A DNA stretch of 64,000 bases from Rotaria sp. Silwood1 (Eukaryota > Rotifera > Eurotatoria > Philodinida > Philodinidae), in NCBI GenBank assembly GCA_905250075.1, contig CAJNOP010000694.1, forward strand, positions 8,925 through 72,924, read 5' to 3'. Each line of letters begins with the position of its first letter. Within the stretch, counting starts at the first letter, position 1. Both the position numbers and the translations under genes were made by a program. The notes beneath the pieces are model-generated. The model did no database searches. It worked only from the letters and a program-made list of their open reading frames with translations, and was not told where the DNA came from. Below are positions 22,351-37,100 of the stretch, piece after piece.

Positions 22351-25300
22351 ATATTAGTTCAATATAAGTGAAAAATCTTTTCATTTTTTATCCAGTCGTT
22401 CATCCATACATCGCATTTGGTCGTGTCATTATCATAAAATATATAAATGGAATAGACTTGGTGTATGTCATGAATAAGAGAAACAAGCTGTTCATCGAAC
22501 GCACCTGATCAAATAATACAAAACTTTTTCGTTTTTGATCTCTATAAGAAAATCTATACGTTCGTCAATATCGATGAACATATTAATCACAGTTACACTA
22601 TGCTGAAGCTAAGCGATGTAGTGCTGATAATCTTAACGTTATTGAATAAGTCGATGATTTTGTATATGTATTGATAATATTAGGGTTGGCCAATATTGGG
22701 TCGATTTTATAATCGGATGTTGTTATCTGCTCTTCCTGATAACTATTCATATATACTTGAAGAATTGAAAGTACTCTGCTTGCTTCAATTCAAATGTCAC
22801 TGGCAAATTGGTTTTATGACGACTTTTTTTATGTTGTTTCTGCTTGATTGAGTATGTTTCTAGTAGGTTTTTTCAAAGTTATTAGCGTTCTCGTCAAACT
22901 TCTTCTTAAACGACGTAATTAATGATGTTGCTGTTTTTCCTACACTCTAAGGGAAAGGATGTAATTATCAACACTAAGAAACTTTGAGAAAGACAGTATA
23001 ATGTATAGCTTCAAGCATTGATAACAGCTTTCTTTGTTGAAAAAAACACAGAGCTACTACTTTTTTCGTCATATAACGTTTTTAGGGAATATAGAGAGCT
23101 GCACACATACGGACACAATCTATTCTACGATTAATTGTAACATGGCCTTCTCTTTTGACATTTATTCGTCTACAAGCATATGTGCACAACTTTCTATACA
23201 TATCTATCAATTGAATCATATGAACCGATATAGATAAATGTCGGTTGCTTTGAATATTTTCAATCTTTTTTCAATGTTACAGTAATGTGTCGATATATTT
23301 CTGGAACAAAATTGAGTTTGATTGTATGGATCAAATAATAGTGCTTAGAGTGATATGCGTTGAACTATTTTTTCTTCATCTTCATCGCGATACTTGTAGT
23401 CAGCGTAAAAATGCATATTTAATGCGCATGACTTCAATAGTATTTCAAGCGACAGATTTTCCAAAACCTCTGCATATAGCTCGAGAGCATCAACAAGTTA
23501 CATGAAAATAGTTTAAAAGTTAAGTTATGAATAAAAATACTGGTTACTTCTTTTGTATGATGTATACATAATGATTTATGCTGTTATCATCAAGATCTAC
23601 AAATGTTCATGAATTTTGAATTTTGAAATACTCCTAACAATACTATAAAGCATAATAAACAATAAGTCTTTGTGAATGAACCATCTTTTGATTGATTTCG
23701 ATTGAGCTATAATCACTTTGCTGTTCTTATTCGATGCACGATGTTAGAAAAACATTAATCATTTTTATTGAAAGTACAGCGACTAACTTGTTCATTATGT
23801 CCTTTTTCTTTAAGTTTTGAATATGAACATGAAATATGAGTCGCATTCGAAGACAAAATACAATCCTAAATTATTGAGTTACTGTGTATGTGTCGAATAA
23901 TGAAAGAAGTTGACTGAGTCATGTTCACCAGACATTCACGTATGACTAATTTATTATTGTATGATGAAAAGAAATGATAAGTTGTCTGCAGATATTCACG
24001 TCACCCATTCATTATCAGTTTTTCCAACTCCTACTCATCATTGCTAATGTTCAGTTTCAATAAAGTAGTTTGATAGAAGAAGACTTAGACACTTGTAGTC
24101 TCAAGGACAATACTGATTATCGCCGTATTGATCTCTACTACTTTTTAGAAAAAAATATACTGTATCTTGTTTAATATTGTCAACAGTTTTTAAATGAAAA
24201 ACAATATAAATAAATTAGACAAAGAATGTTAAATTCGAGTATCTGCATAAAAACTGAATACAATTTATTCAAATGAATAAAACTATGAGTCTTTCTGATT
24301 CTATCTTATCTATAAAACATGAAAGATATATACAACCGAGAAGAACTTGAGTTATCTATGTAACAAAAGTCAACATCAAAGTTTTCAAAATATTTCTTTA
24401 TCATAAACAGAAGAATAACTTTGAAAATTTACTCTCATACAAGACATGCACTTTAGACTCTCAAAAATCATGGTAGAAGGATAGAGTATGGATTTGAATA
24501 TGAGACAAGAAAATACCCAGACCTACAGTCTATTGATACTTTGATTGCAATGGCAAACGCTGGAGAAATCGTTTTGGTATAACATGTGCTAGTGGAATAC
24601 TATTTGACTGTTTTGAATCGGTCTATGTCTGGACCTAAGTGAAGACTTCGACATGCAAACTGATATCCATTGAGGTTCAGATGGAGTCAGTGGTCTCTTC
24701 GAATGAAACCAAATGAATTAGAGAAGATAGTTCATGCCATCATAGTTCCAGTCTTGAAATCGCTACAATCTCACTTGCTGCCCAATAGCAAAGGAAAAAA
24801 TAATTATTAAAAAAAACGTCCTTTTAATTGTTCTTTCTTTATATTATTTTTTCTATTTGTATGCATCCCTTGATAAGAAAAGAAATAGATATATGTGAGA
24901 GCACCCTATGTTAAACGCACACTTGTTCTCTGATATATAGTTCGGTAAATAGAATATAGTCTTATCATGACTGCAGCTGCTTCACAAAAAACACTTCAAT
25001 GGTGCATTTGACTTTTTTTCTCCCGTTAAGCATTTTCATATAGCGTCTAAAGACGTCTTTCTTTTTCTAATTGGTTTCGAAAAGAGAGGACAAGGGAGCT
25101 CAAGAACCAATCTTGGGCTATCGTTTCTTCTCATTAAAATAGTGTTTCAAAGGTAAAAGTTCATGATGAATTGTTTAGTGATCAAAATAAAGGTTTTCAA
25201 GAGTGATCCAAGGTATTTTGTACTTCACCATGGTCATAGTAAGCTCTTCCTGACGAAGATTGAGTCTTATTTCGAGATTTAAATTTTGCTCATTTAATTG

Positions 25301-26074
25301 CATGCAAAAAAAAATATGATGCCTGAAATCACTATGGAAACCTAAGTTCATGAATATATTTGTTTTCACTGGAAAATATTTTGCTATTGGAAAATTACAT
25401 TTGAATACCTATCAGTTATTTGTTATTCGTTGATATTGACAGGGACCGATTTTCGATTTGAAGTATTTTCCAATAAAATAGATGCTCATAGACTTGGCTT
25501 TCGACATTGATTTCGCTTATCATACTTGCTCTGTATTCAACTAAATTAATGATAGTCACAACCCGTTCAAACTGAAACTCAGAACAGAAATACAAATCTC
25601 GATTAACAATTGATTGCAATAGACTTTGACTCAACGCCTTTTACGTGGAATAATGGTCATTTCGTTATAAGCATTAGTATTTGAGGTACGCAGCACTTTA
25701 GATCATCCTGAAATGGCTTAACTTTCATTACCAAACAAGTTCTCGTGAAAATTAATCTTTGGTAGACTGTTTCAACGAGAATCAACAATAGCTAAAACCC
25801 AGCCCTTAGAGACCTTTATCCTTTTCGCCCGCCAGTTTTGAATGTAAAGCATTAAAACTTTGTGTTTCATATTTGAGTATATCCTAATGTTTCTTTTTAT
25901 CTGATTGTACAATAGCGATGGCCAATCACATAGGTGTGAACGCTACAGTCAGTTGTTTTTCTCTTACCATATGGTTCCACTGCCATTTTTCTGTCAAAAT
26001 AAAGTGTTTGAATACATATTGACAAACGATAGTCAATCATTTTTATTAGATAAACAAGGATTTTTCACTCTGCG
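22351..26074. other. Intergenic, 3.7 kb; possible old exon fragments
   Basis: No confirmed gene. Two adjacent minus-strand frames, 25634-25416 (INLVEYRASMISEINVESQV) and 25369-25175 (QNLNLEIRLNLRQEEL), read like protein and lie 46 bp apart with intron-like edges. They do not join cleanly and no family is recognised. The rest is AT-rich spacer. Confidence 0.4.
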
Positions 26075-28974
26075 ATGGATTCATGCGACACAGCGCAAGC
26101 CATACATCCGAAAGGAGCGGTTGAAATTGATGTCGACGAGCATATTTACTGTCACCCAGATTATGTCAAGGAACTTTATGATCAACGTTCGTTCAGTGCA
26201 CAAACCCTATACGAAATTATCGAACAAGCCGTGCAATTATATGGTGATCGGCCCCTATTCTCTTACAGAGCCTCGCTCGATACACCATTCCAATCCTATA
26301 CATACAAGTAAGAAATTTACAGTATATTCTTCGTAGACTAACAATTAACTCCCAACCACAACAAATATTAATCCACAGTAAACTGTTCTTCTCGTCTACG
26401 CTAGATATCAAAATTCGCCATCAAGTTGGAATGCAGTGTTAGGTTCTATGTACGCAAACACTACTTTTTTTTGCATTCGAAAAAATTCCGGCTGCAACTA
26501 GAAAGTGTTTGCATTCGAGGAAAAAAAATCTTTTTCTTCATTAAGAACGTTTTACATTGAGATGACGAATCCATTGGAAAATGCATATTAGGCTAGAGCA
26601 TTTTTCAAGAATATGAATAGGAATCGGTAGAAAACGAATTAGTCATAACTTTATCCTAGATAAGACAAGAAATGCTTCAGAACAATTGTTGTTGATCATA
26701 AACTTCCATAATGCTAATCAAAACGACGGTCTTCATCTAAAAAACTTAAATTCGAATTCGAAAGATATGGCAGCTTATGCTATACAATATTGCTACTGTC
26801 TCGAAATAGTTTAAATAGTTATGACGGGATTTATTCGAGTATAGGCAGAAACGCATGCTCTTTCCAAATCGAAGACCATCGACCAAAAGGATAGTTAATA
26901 ACTGATTGCTTCTTTCCGTGACACTATTTTTTGTTAGTTTCAAAGACAACCAATATTAGACAAACAAGATAGATATTTCATTAATCACATCATATTTTGA
27001 ATGTACTTATATTTACTATTTAAATGATTGTCGGTTGACAATTCTTTTTGAGATAATAGATATTCGTGTATATTCTTAAGACAATGTTGTATTAAACGCA
27101 AACCTTTTGAAGTATAACGCCGTCTTAAAGTATAATTTTTCGATCTAATAAGATGCCCGCAGTTCAAAACTTCATTTAGTATAGTTTTTACGTTCTTCTA
27201 TCATTACTATATTGCTGATAGTTATGTTAATTCATGAATGCTTTTTCGTTAATATTCTTCTGTTCTGTTTTGATTTGTCGTTCGTGAACATTTTTGGATC
27301 ACTGAGCGAAACTACTTTTCAGTATTTCTTTCCATTCCTCTGCAGAGATACTGAAATAATATGTTAATCTGTCTTGTCTGTAACCTACGATGTCTATAAG
27401 TGGTAGTAGGAAAAGGCACAGAAAATTTTCGGATACCAATTAACATTCACTATGCTCATAGTGAATTTCACAAAATTATAATCTTGCCTATCAAGAAAAG
27501 CTATGTCGACTTGTCAATTTCGTCCGATTCGCAGCATTTTCTCAGATAAACCGACAATGTAAATTGAGGTGTTAGGCGCCAACTTCTCATGTAGAAGCCG
27601 TGGATCTTAAATCTTCGAGAGGATCATACAAGCATAACATAACAGGAAAATTTTTTCTCTTGGTTCCTATCTTGTTCAACTGTTTTATTCAAATAACCTT
27701 GCTTTTGACTTATTCTTCATTAAAGTGAATATGTGTTCTATATAGGGAAGTATGGAACATGCTTCTTGATATAGGAAGTGCCATGGTCCATCTTGGTTTG
27801 GAAAAATCAAACAATACATCCATTGGTATATATGGTTCAGCCACAGTGTACTATGCTTTCTTTCTTTATTCGTCATGGTGTTTCTCATTTGTACCGGTGG
27901 GGATCTATGATACTCTTGGTCGCGATGGTGTCCAATTTATTATTAAACATGCTGATCTCAAATTGATTTTCGCGGATAATTTGAAGCGAGTACGCAATCT
28001 GATCGAATGGCACGACGAGCATAACCTTCTTGAAACGATTGTCAGCTTGTTCGAACCGCCGTTCGACTTGATCGAAGCGGCAAAAGCAAAAGGGATTCGA
28101 CTAGTCGCATATAACACCTTCATGGAAATCGGTCGAACTCATCGAATAGAGCCTGTACCGCCCAAACTTACTGACACTGCAGTGATCATGTACACTAGTG
28201 GAAGCACAGGTGAACCAAAAGGTATTGCTTTGTTTGTAGGAAGATTTCTTTTAATAAAAAGTTTTTCCTTAAAGGATGCATCATTACTCATGAATCTTTC
28301 ATCTGTGCTGTTGCCGGAATCACACTGATGGTCAATCTCACAGACGAAGTTCTACGCATCCTCAATTTTATGCCTTTGGCTCATATGTTCGGTTGTACAA
28401 CTATTATCGTCGTTACATCATTAGGTAGAACAGATTTTTCTATAGAAAAATAATTTGTTTTTCAATATTTTATGTTCACTGATTTCAAGGCGGAGAAATT
28501 GGATTTTGGCAAGGAAATGTTAACAAATTAATGGATGAATTTCAGGATTTTAAACCGAATTTACTTACAATGGTTCCTCGTCTTCTCAACAAATTATACG
28601 ATACAGTTATGTCGGAAACTCATCAAAAAGATCATCCATCTAAAAGTAATTTCATCAAAGCCGCCATTAAATCAAAATTGGCTGAAATTCGGAAAGGCAA
28701 TTTTTCCTGCGACACTGTTTGGGACAATCAAATATTCAATAAAATTCGTTCAATGTTTGGGAACAAAGTCGAACGTGTTATTGTATCTAGTGCGCCATTG
28801 TCTCCTGAAGTAGCCGATTTCTGCCGTGCGATGTTCTCCTGCACATTCATCGAATGTTACGGGCAAACCGAGTGTATCATGGGCTGTTGGCAAGCAACGA
28901 ATGATACTCAATCAGGTGAAACAGGAATTCCGACTCCAGTCAATTATATTAAATTGATCGATATTCCAGAAAAG
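26075..28974 (+). CDS. Long-chain acyl-CoA synthetase, 5' two-thirds (cut by gap)
   Basis: Four exons join in phase: 26075-26307, 27746-28221, 28275-28424 and 28490-28974, for 448 codons before the gap. Residues 1-78 carry the N-terminal DERPLFSYR-type region. The AMP-binding P-loop YTSGSTGEPKG straddles the exon 2/3 junction, FMPLAHMFG lies in exon 3, and ECYGQTE near the end of exon 4 matches the adenylation motif YGxTE. The enzyme activates fatty acids to acyl-CoA via an acyl-AMP; the ACSL type with a long linker fits best. The C-terminal third (TGD hinge, terminal domain) is missing because the frame enters the gap at 28975 and nothing recognisable resumes at 29075. Intron 1 is unusually long (1.44 kb) compared with 53 and 65 bp for the others. 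An upstream exon with a targeting sequence cannot be excluded. Confidence 0.85.
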
Positions 28975-29074
28975 NNNNNNNNNNNNNNNNNNNNNNNNNN
29001 NNNNNNNNNNNNNNNNNNNNNNNNNNNNNNNNNNNNNNNNNNNNNNNNNNNNNNNNNNNNNNNNNNNNNNNNNN
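28975..29074. other. Assembly gap (100 N)
   Basis: Placeholder gap of unknown true size, in the coding part of the acyl-CoA synthetase gene. Confidence 0.99.
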
Positions 29075-29492
29075 ACAAGCAGAGAGAAATTATTCATAGG
29101 TCTTTTTCACCAAACAAACAAACATTAAGTTTAAATAGTCGTCAATATGTGATATTCAATATTTTAATCATTGTTTTTTTCAATTCAAGTCATTAAAACA
29201 TATCTATTTGTTTGTATTAGAGACATAGAATCTACTGTCAAAGTAATCAAATTTACTTATAAAAAAAAATCTTTTCGAAATCTTTCTCAACAGGTAAAAC
29301 CCAATAAAAAGCGCTAACTTTATTTGAATAAATTTCTTATATGAAAATACTGATCAACAATACATATAATCAACATCAAAATAAAGTTCCTTCATATGAG
29401 TATTACATTATTGTGTTGATCTTTTTCTTTTTGTGTTATTCTAAAAAGAAACATCATAATTAAGAACAATAGTAATTAAGTGATATTTACAT

Positions 29493-31336
29493 CTATTGAC
29501 ATGTTTTCTTATCAATCTCAAACTTTTGTACACGATGATTTCCACGATCTGCCACATACAGATTTCCATCAAGATCCAATGCTATATCAGTCGGAAGATT
29601 GAGTTGATCAGATTGCCAACCTTGACCACGACCACCTGCAATTACAATGCCTGCTTTTGCTCCAGGTAACCATCGTGTAACTCGATGATTTCCGTATTCA
29701 ACAACATAGATAGACCCAGATTGATCAACAACAACAGATTGTGGATATGATAATTGAGATACACCAAGATTTTGTAATTGACCAATAACAAATGAAATTT
29801 GTGATTTACTTTCATCTATTTTTAATATTCGACCATTATTTTTATCTGCAGCATAAATAGATCGATTTTGATGTACAAACAAATAATAGAGTTCAGGTAA
29901 ATTAGAAGCAATAACATATCCATTTTTTTCACCTTTACGTAATTTCAGTACATCATGTGACCGATAAGATGCAGATACATAAAGTGTATCTTCATTATCT
30001 AATGCTAAACCAATAGGACGCTGTACTATAAAAATCGTTTCACCTACTTTAGCATTTCGATTCCATTTTTGCACTCGATTATTCATTGTGTCAGTGATGT
30101 AGATTGCTCCAGATTTATCAACGACAACATCCATTGGACCATATAATTGTGCTGTACCAGCTCCTGCTCCATATCCACCTGCAACTATTTCACCGTATGT
30201 AGCACCTTTTGTCCATTTGACTATTCGAGCATTGTTGGTATCTGCAATATAAATAGTTCGATTTGCATCAATAAATATTCCCAAAGGATCATTAAGTTGA
30301 TTGAGTCCATTGCCCCATCCATAACCACCAGCTACAGTAACACCTTGTCGACTCCATGTTGCTGTTGCACAGATACCGTCTTTAGGTACTGTTGGTGAAG
30401 GCATAGCTAAATGTATAGAAAATATGAATTTATTTATGAATAAGATTTTATTGAATTTTAATTTCATGATAGTGAACTTAGAAAGAATACTTTTGTTTCA
30501 TCATCTTATTAAATTCCATTTAGGCTGTAAAACATAATCGTAAAAATAAATAGTATATTTTTATGATTTTTTTTTCTCAAATCAATGTTTTATATCGTTT
30601 ACATGAAATCATGTATATGAACAAGAAAAAAAATATAGTACTTACTTGTTGTTTGGATGGGAGTAGTCATTGTCGTTGTAGCGTCTGTGGCTATTTATTA
30701 AAAATGAAAACATATAATGTATGTTTTGCAACAAAGCCTCAGTTATTTTCAATGAAGAGAATATTTCAAAATTCTATGAAATTCAAAAAAATCCTTTGAA
30801 AGTACATTTTCGAAACACATTTAACTTATGATTTAAAAAAACAATGAAAAGAAAAGTATTTCTTCTTTTTTTTTTTTGATAATAACAATTTAATTTATAT
30901 ATATGAATCTTTGCTGTCTTACCCCCTAGTGGTGGACACATTCGTTGATCAATCATTGACAATGGATAACAAACAGGTTCATTTTTACATTGCAGACGAA
31001 CACACATATGATCAGATTTTTCACATGTATTACCAGGAGTTTGACATGATTCAAGACGAGAACAATCTACCCAAAGAAAACCACAAATACCACTATTCTC
31101 AGAATTTGCCAAAGGAAGACAACCACAATCATTATTAGTTGAACATTGACCATATTGAGAAACTCCACGACATGTTTGTGAATATACACTTGAACTAAAC
31201 AGGGCATGAATTAATCACTGATTATATAGGAAATAAAATTTACAGAATTGAATGAATGCAACACAAATTACAAAGCAACAAACAAATTTACTTACCTAAA
31301 AACGACAAAAAGAATAAGACGAAGTGCTATCATCAT
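29493..31336 (-). CDS. Secreted NHL-repeat beta-propeller protein with Cys-rich N-terminus
   Basis: Four exons join in phase: 31336-31296, 31194-30923, 30690-30646 and 30406-29493, giving 423 residues. Exon 1 is a signal peptide (MMIALRLILFVVF). Exon 2 is Cys-rich (CRGVSQYGQC, CGCLPL, GICGFLWVDC, CEKSDHMC, CKNEPVC), likely a disulfide module. Exon 3 is a short Thr-rich linker. Exon 4 holds about six NHL blades, each with a hydrophobic-D-x-x-G-x-x-Y-hydrophobic-AD pattern (IYIADTNNARI, IYITDTMNNRV, LYVADRGNHRV). Such propellers bind proteins or glycans; bdelloids have many secreted NHL genes of unknown role. Secretion is inferred from the leader. The family is multi-copy, so substitution of blades between copies is possible. 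Confidence 0.85.
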
Positions 31337-33702
31337 GATGGCTTGACTCAAGAAAAAAAAAGCACGAAATGGCGATGATAGTTCGCTATTTATTTCATAT
31401 AAATACAGGTGGTATTTTGCATTGTAATTTTCTCAGACTTATCATTCGATTCACTGAAAACCTATTCTGCTCTAATAATCCCTCATATTTCAGTATTATT
31501 TATTTAGGAAAGCAAACGAAACGTTGACAAATAGTACAAAGTACATTTTATAAAGATTAATATGATGACATTGCCCTAATTCTGCTTGTCAAGAGACAGA
31601 TTTTAAGACATAAAAACATAAAAATTAGGTCAAAAATGAAAATCCACTATTTTTTTTTAATATACTCTAGCAATTTGAAAGAAAAATATATACACAAAAT
31701 TTAATCTACTTTAGTGATTTATTCAATTTTGTTTTATTGATAATATGTAATCTAAGAATAAAATCTTTTAGACATGATTCAATTAAAACTTTTACAATTG
31801 TAAAATGTGCTATAGCTTGCTTACAGAATGTTTTGTTGAGGCAAAAACTAAAAACATCATGATTATCTCATTTCATTTAGACACTGGTAAATACGAGTTT
31901 AGTTCACTTATTGTAGATGTCATTAGTACACAAAAATATTTTACTGTTCAAAAAAATAAATTCTCTCGGATCAAATAGTATCACTTTCGAGAAGTATAAA
32001 AAGTTTTATTATTATTATTATTATAACTGTATCACAAAAAAAAAATCCGTTGCTTAGCAATTAACTTTAGAGAGAATTTTGCCATGGATTGAAGTGAACA
32101 TTTGATTAAAATCATTCACATAAATATATGTTTAGTTTTCATGGCGAAGAAACCAAATGATAAGTAAATATGATCTAGTTATATTCTTATCTCAAATATT
32201 TTAATATATGTGTTATATCGTAACACACAACAACTCGGATCCTATTGTTTGATTACTGTTGAAAAGAATAAACGCAATAGAATGGTAACAGATTATCAAA
32301 GATTTATATAGAAATTTTTGAATGTGTATTAATCTCAGGTAGACAATAGTTAATTTTTGCTTGTATGTCAACATATATTGATCAAAGGAGATATGTATAA
32401 GATCATATGAGATGTATTCATCTGCCAAGTATTCCTGACATTATAGAGAGAGAGAGAGGAAAGATTGAGAATATTAGCTCACAACAATACTTCATTAAAT
32501 ATAAAAGAAAATCTTATCAAACACCAAATTTTTGTTGTTTTCAATCTCAGTATTGATTGTTGTGATTGCGTGAAAGAAATCAAAAGAAAGAGAAAAATAA
32601 TAATTATCAGGGAAACTTTATGTTTTTATTTATTCAGTATGAATCAAACATATCAAAAGTTTGTTTGTTTTAAGTAAAAAAAAACACGTACAGTATATGT
32701 CTAGAGGTTAAGTAGTTCATTATTTAATATATTAAATCTATTTGAGGATGCAACTAAACACGATTTATACCTTTTATTTTTTTTCATTACCGAATTCGAG
32801 TGAAGTTTACTTCCTAATTCATATTTCACTCTTTCTTGAAAATGTTTTCCTTTACAATTAATGTCCAACGACTATAATCTTTTGTAAATTGAATTACAAT
32901 TAAAAAAAAATGTGTTGTTAAGTAATCCATAACTGAATGATTCAATTTATTGCAGTTAATATATCTCCTGCAGAATCATCAATAATAGAAGAATAACCAT
33001 TATTTCATTGCGTTGCGTACTGTATAGTTCTTCTTGGTAATAAAATCATATGCATTTTGATGACATTTTTGTAATTATTTTAAAAGGCTAAACGATTGTA
33101 TTACTGTTAATGAATGAATTATTGAAGTCACTAACACATTATCTTAAGAGAACTTTATAGCAAAATATAATAGTATACTATTTTTGTTGATTTCATGAAC
33201 GCGCTTTGTTTTCTATTGAGATCACTCATTAAATAAATATCGCTGTCATCTTCAAAAAGATTATGAGCGAGAAAAAAATAGACAAATGTTTTCAATAACA
33301 TCGTGTGTACATATTTTATCACTGTTTAGTACTACTGCACTTGAATATCACATATGTTATTATTGGTTTTCTTTACTCAAGTCAGATTGTTGGTTGTAAA
33401 GCTTTTTTTATTAATGAATAATATACTTTCTTGATGCCGTCATCACTCTAATCAATAAAAATCTCTTCTATAGTCATAACGTTAATAATAGTCATTGCAT
33501 AGATGACATTATTACGTCGAAGGATTGGTTACCAATACGAAAATATTTGATAAGACAATTAGCATTTGAATACTAGAAATAGTTGATTGTTAGTCAAAGT
33601 GGTATGAATATAAAATTATTGACAAATAATCAGAAAAATCAATCTTGCAATAGAATTATAGTAGACTAAAATATTGCTTCGTCTATAAAAGGATGTATAG
33701 TA
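31337..33702. other. Intergenic, 2.4 kb, no gene recognised
   Basis: AT-rich, with short GA and TTA microsatellites (32443-32459, 32009-32023). No coding signal. Confidence 0.5.
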
Positions 33703-33905
33703 TAGAGATGGACAAAGTCGCACCGCGCCTCCCCGCGCCGTTGCTCACGCCTACGCTACACTAGTCTGAGCTTCGATGAGCGCATGCTTAGAGCATCTCG
33801 GTATTCGGTGGAGTTTGAGAAACTGATTGGTAGAGCAAAGAGAAAGAGAGATGTGCGTAGCGCCTAGGCGCGAGCAGTGGCGCGGTGCGATTTTGTCCAT
33901 CTTTG
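33703..33905 (-). mobile_element. GC-rich hAT-like MITE, family A, copy 1
   Basis: 203 bp flanked by the perfect 8-bp duplication GTATAGTA (33695-33702 and 33906-33913). The ends are TAGAGATGGACAAA and TTTGTCCATCTTTG, i.e. inverted repeats of CAGAGATGGACAAA, which together with an 8-bp duplication is the hAT pattern. It is strongly GC-rich against the AT-rich background. It is the inverted copy of 43626-43826, differing at only about a dozen positions. No coding capacity. Confidence 0.9.
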
Positions 33906-34136
33906 GTATAGTACACAATTATGGTAGCAATGAAATTTCTTCAAAGTGTATTTTATTGTTTTTTTGTTTTGTTCTTGCTATTCGATGGAATATTTGCATT
34001 CTTTTCTTTTTTTTATGATTTCTTCATACATCTGAATTTTAAAACGTGTTTTTCTATTTGTATGAAACTAAACAAATATTGGAATCAATACGAGCGGTTT
34101 GATTTTAAAACTATTAATTTATTTTAGTATATTCTT

Positions 34137-37100
34137 ATGGCAAGTTTAATTCGAAATAAGCGACGAACAAAATTAGTTACACCATCAAATTCATCATTTT
34201 CAAATTGTGTACAAGATCATTTATTTATTCAACCAATACGTAGACCACTTGAAACATTTAAACCCGTTGTTTATTTAGATGAACAAGGTCGTAGACATGG
34301 TCGTGTTAGTGATCATTTATTACAACAACAAATTGAAAATGATCGACAAAAATTAAAAAAACAAATTCTACCAAATGTATCAAAATCATCAAGTTTATAT
34401 GGTATACGAAATCCAAATATAGCTGCTTTAATAAAAGATATTCCGATTGATAATGATAATGATGATGACGAAGCAGAATTTGATGAAGATAAAATACGAG
34501 CTGATGATGAAATTAAATTTATTGAATATAAAAAAATTTCTAAACCAGCAACATCAAAATCAAATAATAGACAAATATCATCAATAAGTGGAAAACAATC
34601 AGTTAAATTTGATACAACACCATCAGTAAATATGGCACGACTTGTTGAAAGTCATTTAACTGAATTAGATGATATTGATAATGTTGATGAAAATGATAGT
34701 GAAAGTGAAGGTGATGAAGAAGATCTTGAATCACTTAAACCTGTGGTATATTTTCGAAAGATAAAATAAAATCTTCTTGTTTTTTTGTTTAAACGTTTTT
34801 TTTTAATTTAAAGAGTGATCCTGATTCAAATTATCGTAGACAAACTGATAAATCAGCATGTGAATTATCTGGAACACTTTCAACATCTAAAGATAATGAT
34901 GATATTAGAATAACTAATTCATCACTCGATTATAATCGACCATCACAAGAAATGTATATGCCACCAAGTGTTGAAGATATTAATGATGAAGAACAAAAAG
35001 AAAATGAAAAAAATGAATCAGGCGATAATGAATTATTATCACCTGAAATTGTTCAACAACAAAAACGATCATCAACTCCAAGTGAAAAAATACAAGAACG
35101 TCTAAAATCATCATCATCATCATCTCGTCCTAAAACTGCTGTTTCAGCACAATCTCATAGTGATAATAAATATATTAATAATAATGAAGAACCAAAATCA
35201 TCACGTTCTTCTTCTTCATCATCAACATCATCTGATGATACATCAGCTTTATTACGTAGTGATAATGATAAATCACCAACATCATCTGAAGATGAATCAA
35301 ATAATGAACAAGAAGCAATACCTATTGATACATTCGTTAAATTAGATCGTACTAGTACAAATGTAAGTGATACAATGAATAATATCGATGAAGAAAATGT
35401 ATCAACTCAAACTATTGAAAAATTACAACAACGAGATGCTAAAGGTGAATATGATACAAGTCAAGTTATTCAACTTAAAGAATCATTTCAACCAATTATA
35501 AATGAAGCAGCTTCATATGGACATCTTGATATTGTTCGAAAATTAATTGAGGTTTTTTCTTGTTCTTTTTCTTTTTTTTTTTGCATTGTATTATATTAAT
35601 TATTTCTAGTGTGGTCAAAGTGTACACACACAAAATATGTTACAACGTACACCATTACATGAAGCATGTGTTAGTGGTAATGGACAACTTGTATCTGAAC
35701 TTCTTGAGAGTGGATCATTAATTGATCAAAGAGATTCTCAAGGCATGACACCTTTACATGTTGCTGCTAGTCATGGTACAATTAAATGTATTCGAGTGCT
35801 TTGTGAAAAGGGTAAGAAGAAAACGAATTTATAAGGTTCAAAAACAAAAGACGATTTGTCAATAGATAAATAAAGCACATGAATATTTAGTATAATGGTA
35901 AGGTGAAATATTATATAAATAGAATTGTTACTGCTGCTATCAAAATGTAATATGTACTTTCAATTCTATGTAAGAGTATTAATGATAATGGATGAAACAA
36001 AAATTTTGCATTTATTTTTTTGTTCTTGGTTAGAAAGAGGAAAGTGTTAAGTGTAATTTTTTTTTTGAATTTAAAAAAGCAAAAATTTAACTGATAAGAA
36101 AGATATTGTCTTTTACTTTTCTCTCCCAAGTTTCGTAAAATAAAGAATCAGAACTATTACACTATTACAACTAAAGAAATTTTCGAGATGTTTCACAACG
36201 GCCAATACAAACGATATTATAGCATCTGCTCGTAACACTGATTTTTTTCGAAACTAACTATGTGATAGAAAAAAAACAGTTATATTAATATTGGTAGTGC
36301 CGAAAAACATCGAAAATCGATAATAAAAAATGAGATTCTGTTATATATATTTTGCACTAGGCATTTTGCTCTTTCTAAAAAAAAATAGGATCTAAGTCTT
36401 TACGATATTTCATTACTTAATGCAGAATTTTTGTTCCATCCGTTAAATACTAGACTTTGAAAAGTTGATAGGTAGAGATGTAAACCAATTGACTGAGCTA
36501 TTGTGACACAATAATAGATATTTGATTTTTGAAAAATTTTCTATGCACTAGATTTTAAATTTTATTTAATCTCTTTTTATATCTTATCATAGGTTGTGAA
36601 ATAAATGCACAAGATAATCTTGGTCAAACAGCTGCTCATTATAGTGCAATGCATAATCATATCGATAGTTTAAAATATCTTGTTAATGTATATCATATTG
36701 ATTTATCTATAAGTAATAATGAATCAAAATTACCTATTCATTATGCTGCTAAACATGGTTCTACTAATGTTTTAAATTTTCTATTTCAATCAAATTTAAC
36801 TGTATATGAAACCGATATACATGGAAATACAATTGCACATGAAGCAAGTGAATATAATCAAATTGATTCAATTAAATTAATATGGAAAATGCATCAAAAT
36901 TTATTTAAAAAGAAAAATCATTTTGGACGAACACCTATTCATACGGTTAGATAAATATATTTGTATGTATTATTTTATTGATTTTTATTTAATTGCAGGC
37001 AGCATTATTTGGATCAAGTAAAGTATTACATTATTTACTCGAATTGAATATTATTGATATTGATCAACCGGATAGTAAGTTCGTAATTGTTTTCATTTCA

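Noticed and set aside
26746-27167. Minus-strand frames within intron 1 of the acyl-CoA synthetase gene
   Set aside because: No motif; they lie inside a long intron of a well-supported gene and may be decayed insertions.
30147-30398. Cys/Thr-rich plus-strand frame opposite the NHL gene
   Set aside because: Antisense shadow of the repeated NHL coding sequence.
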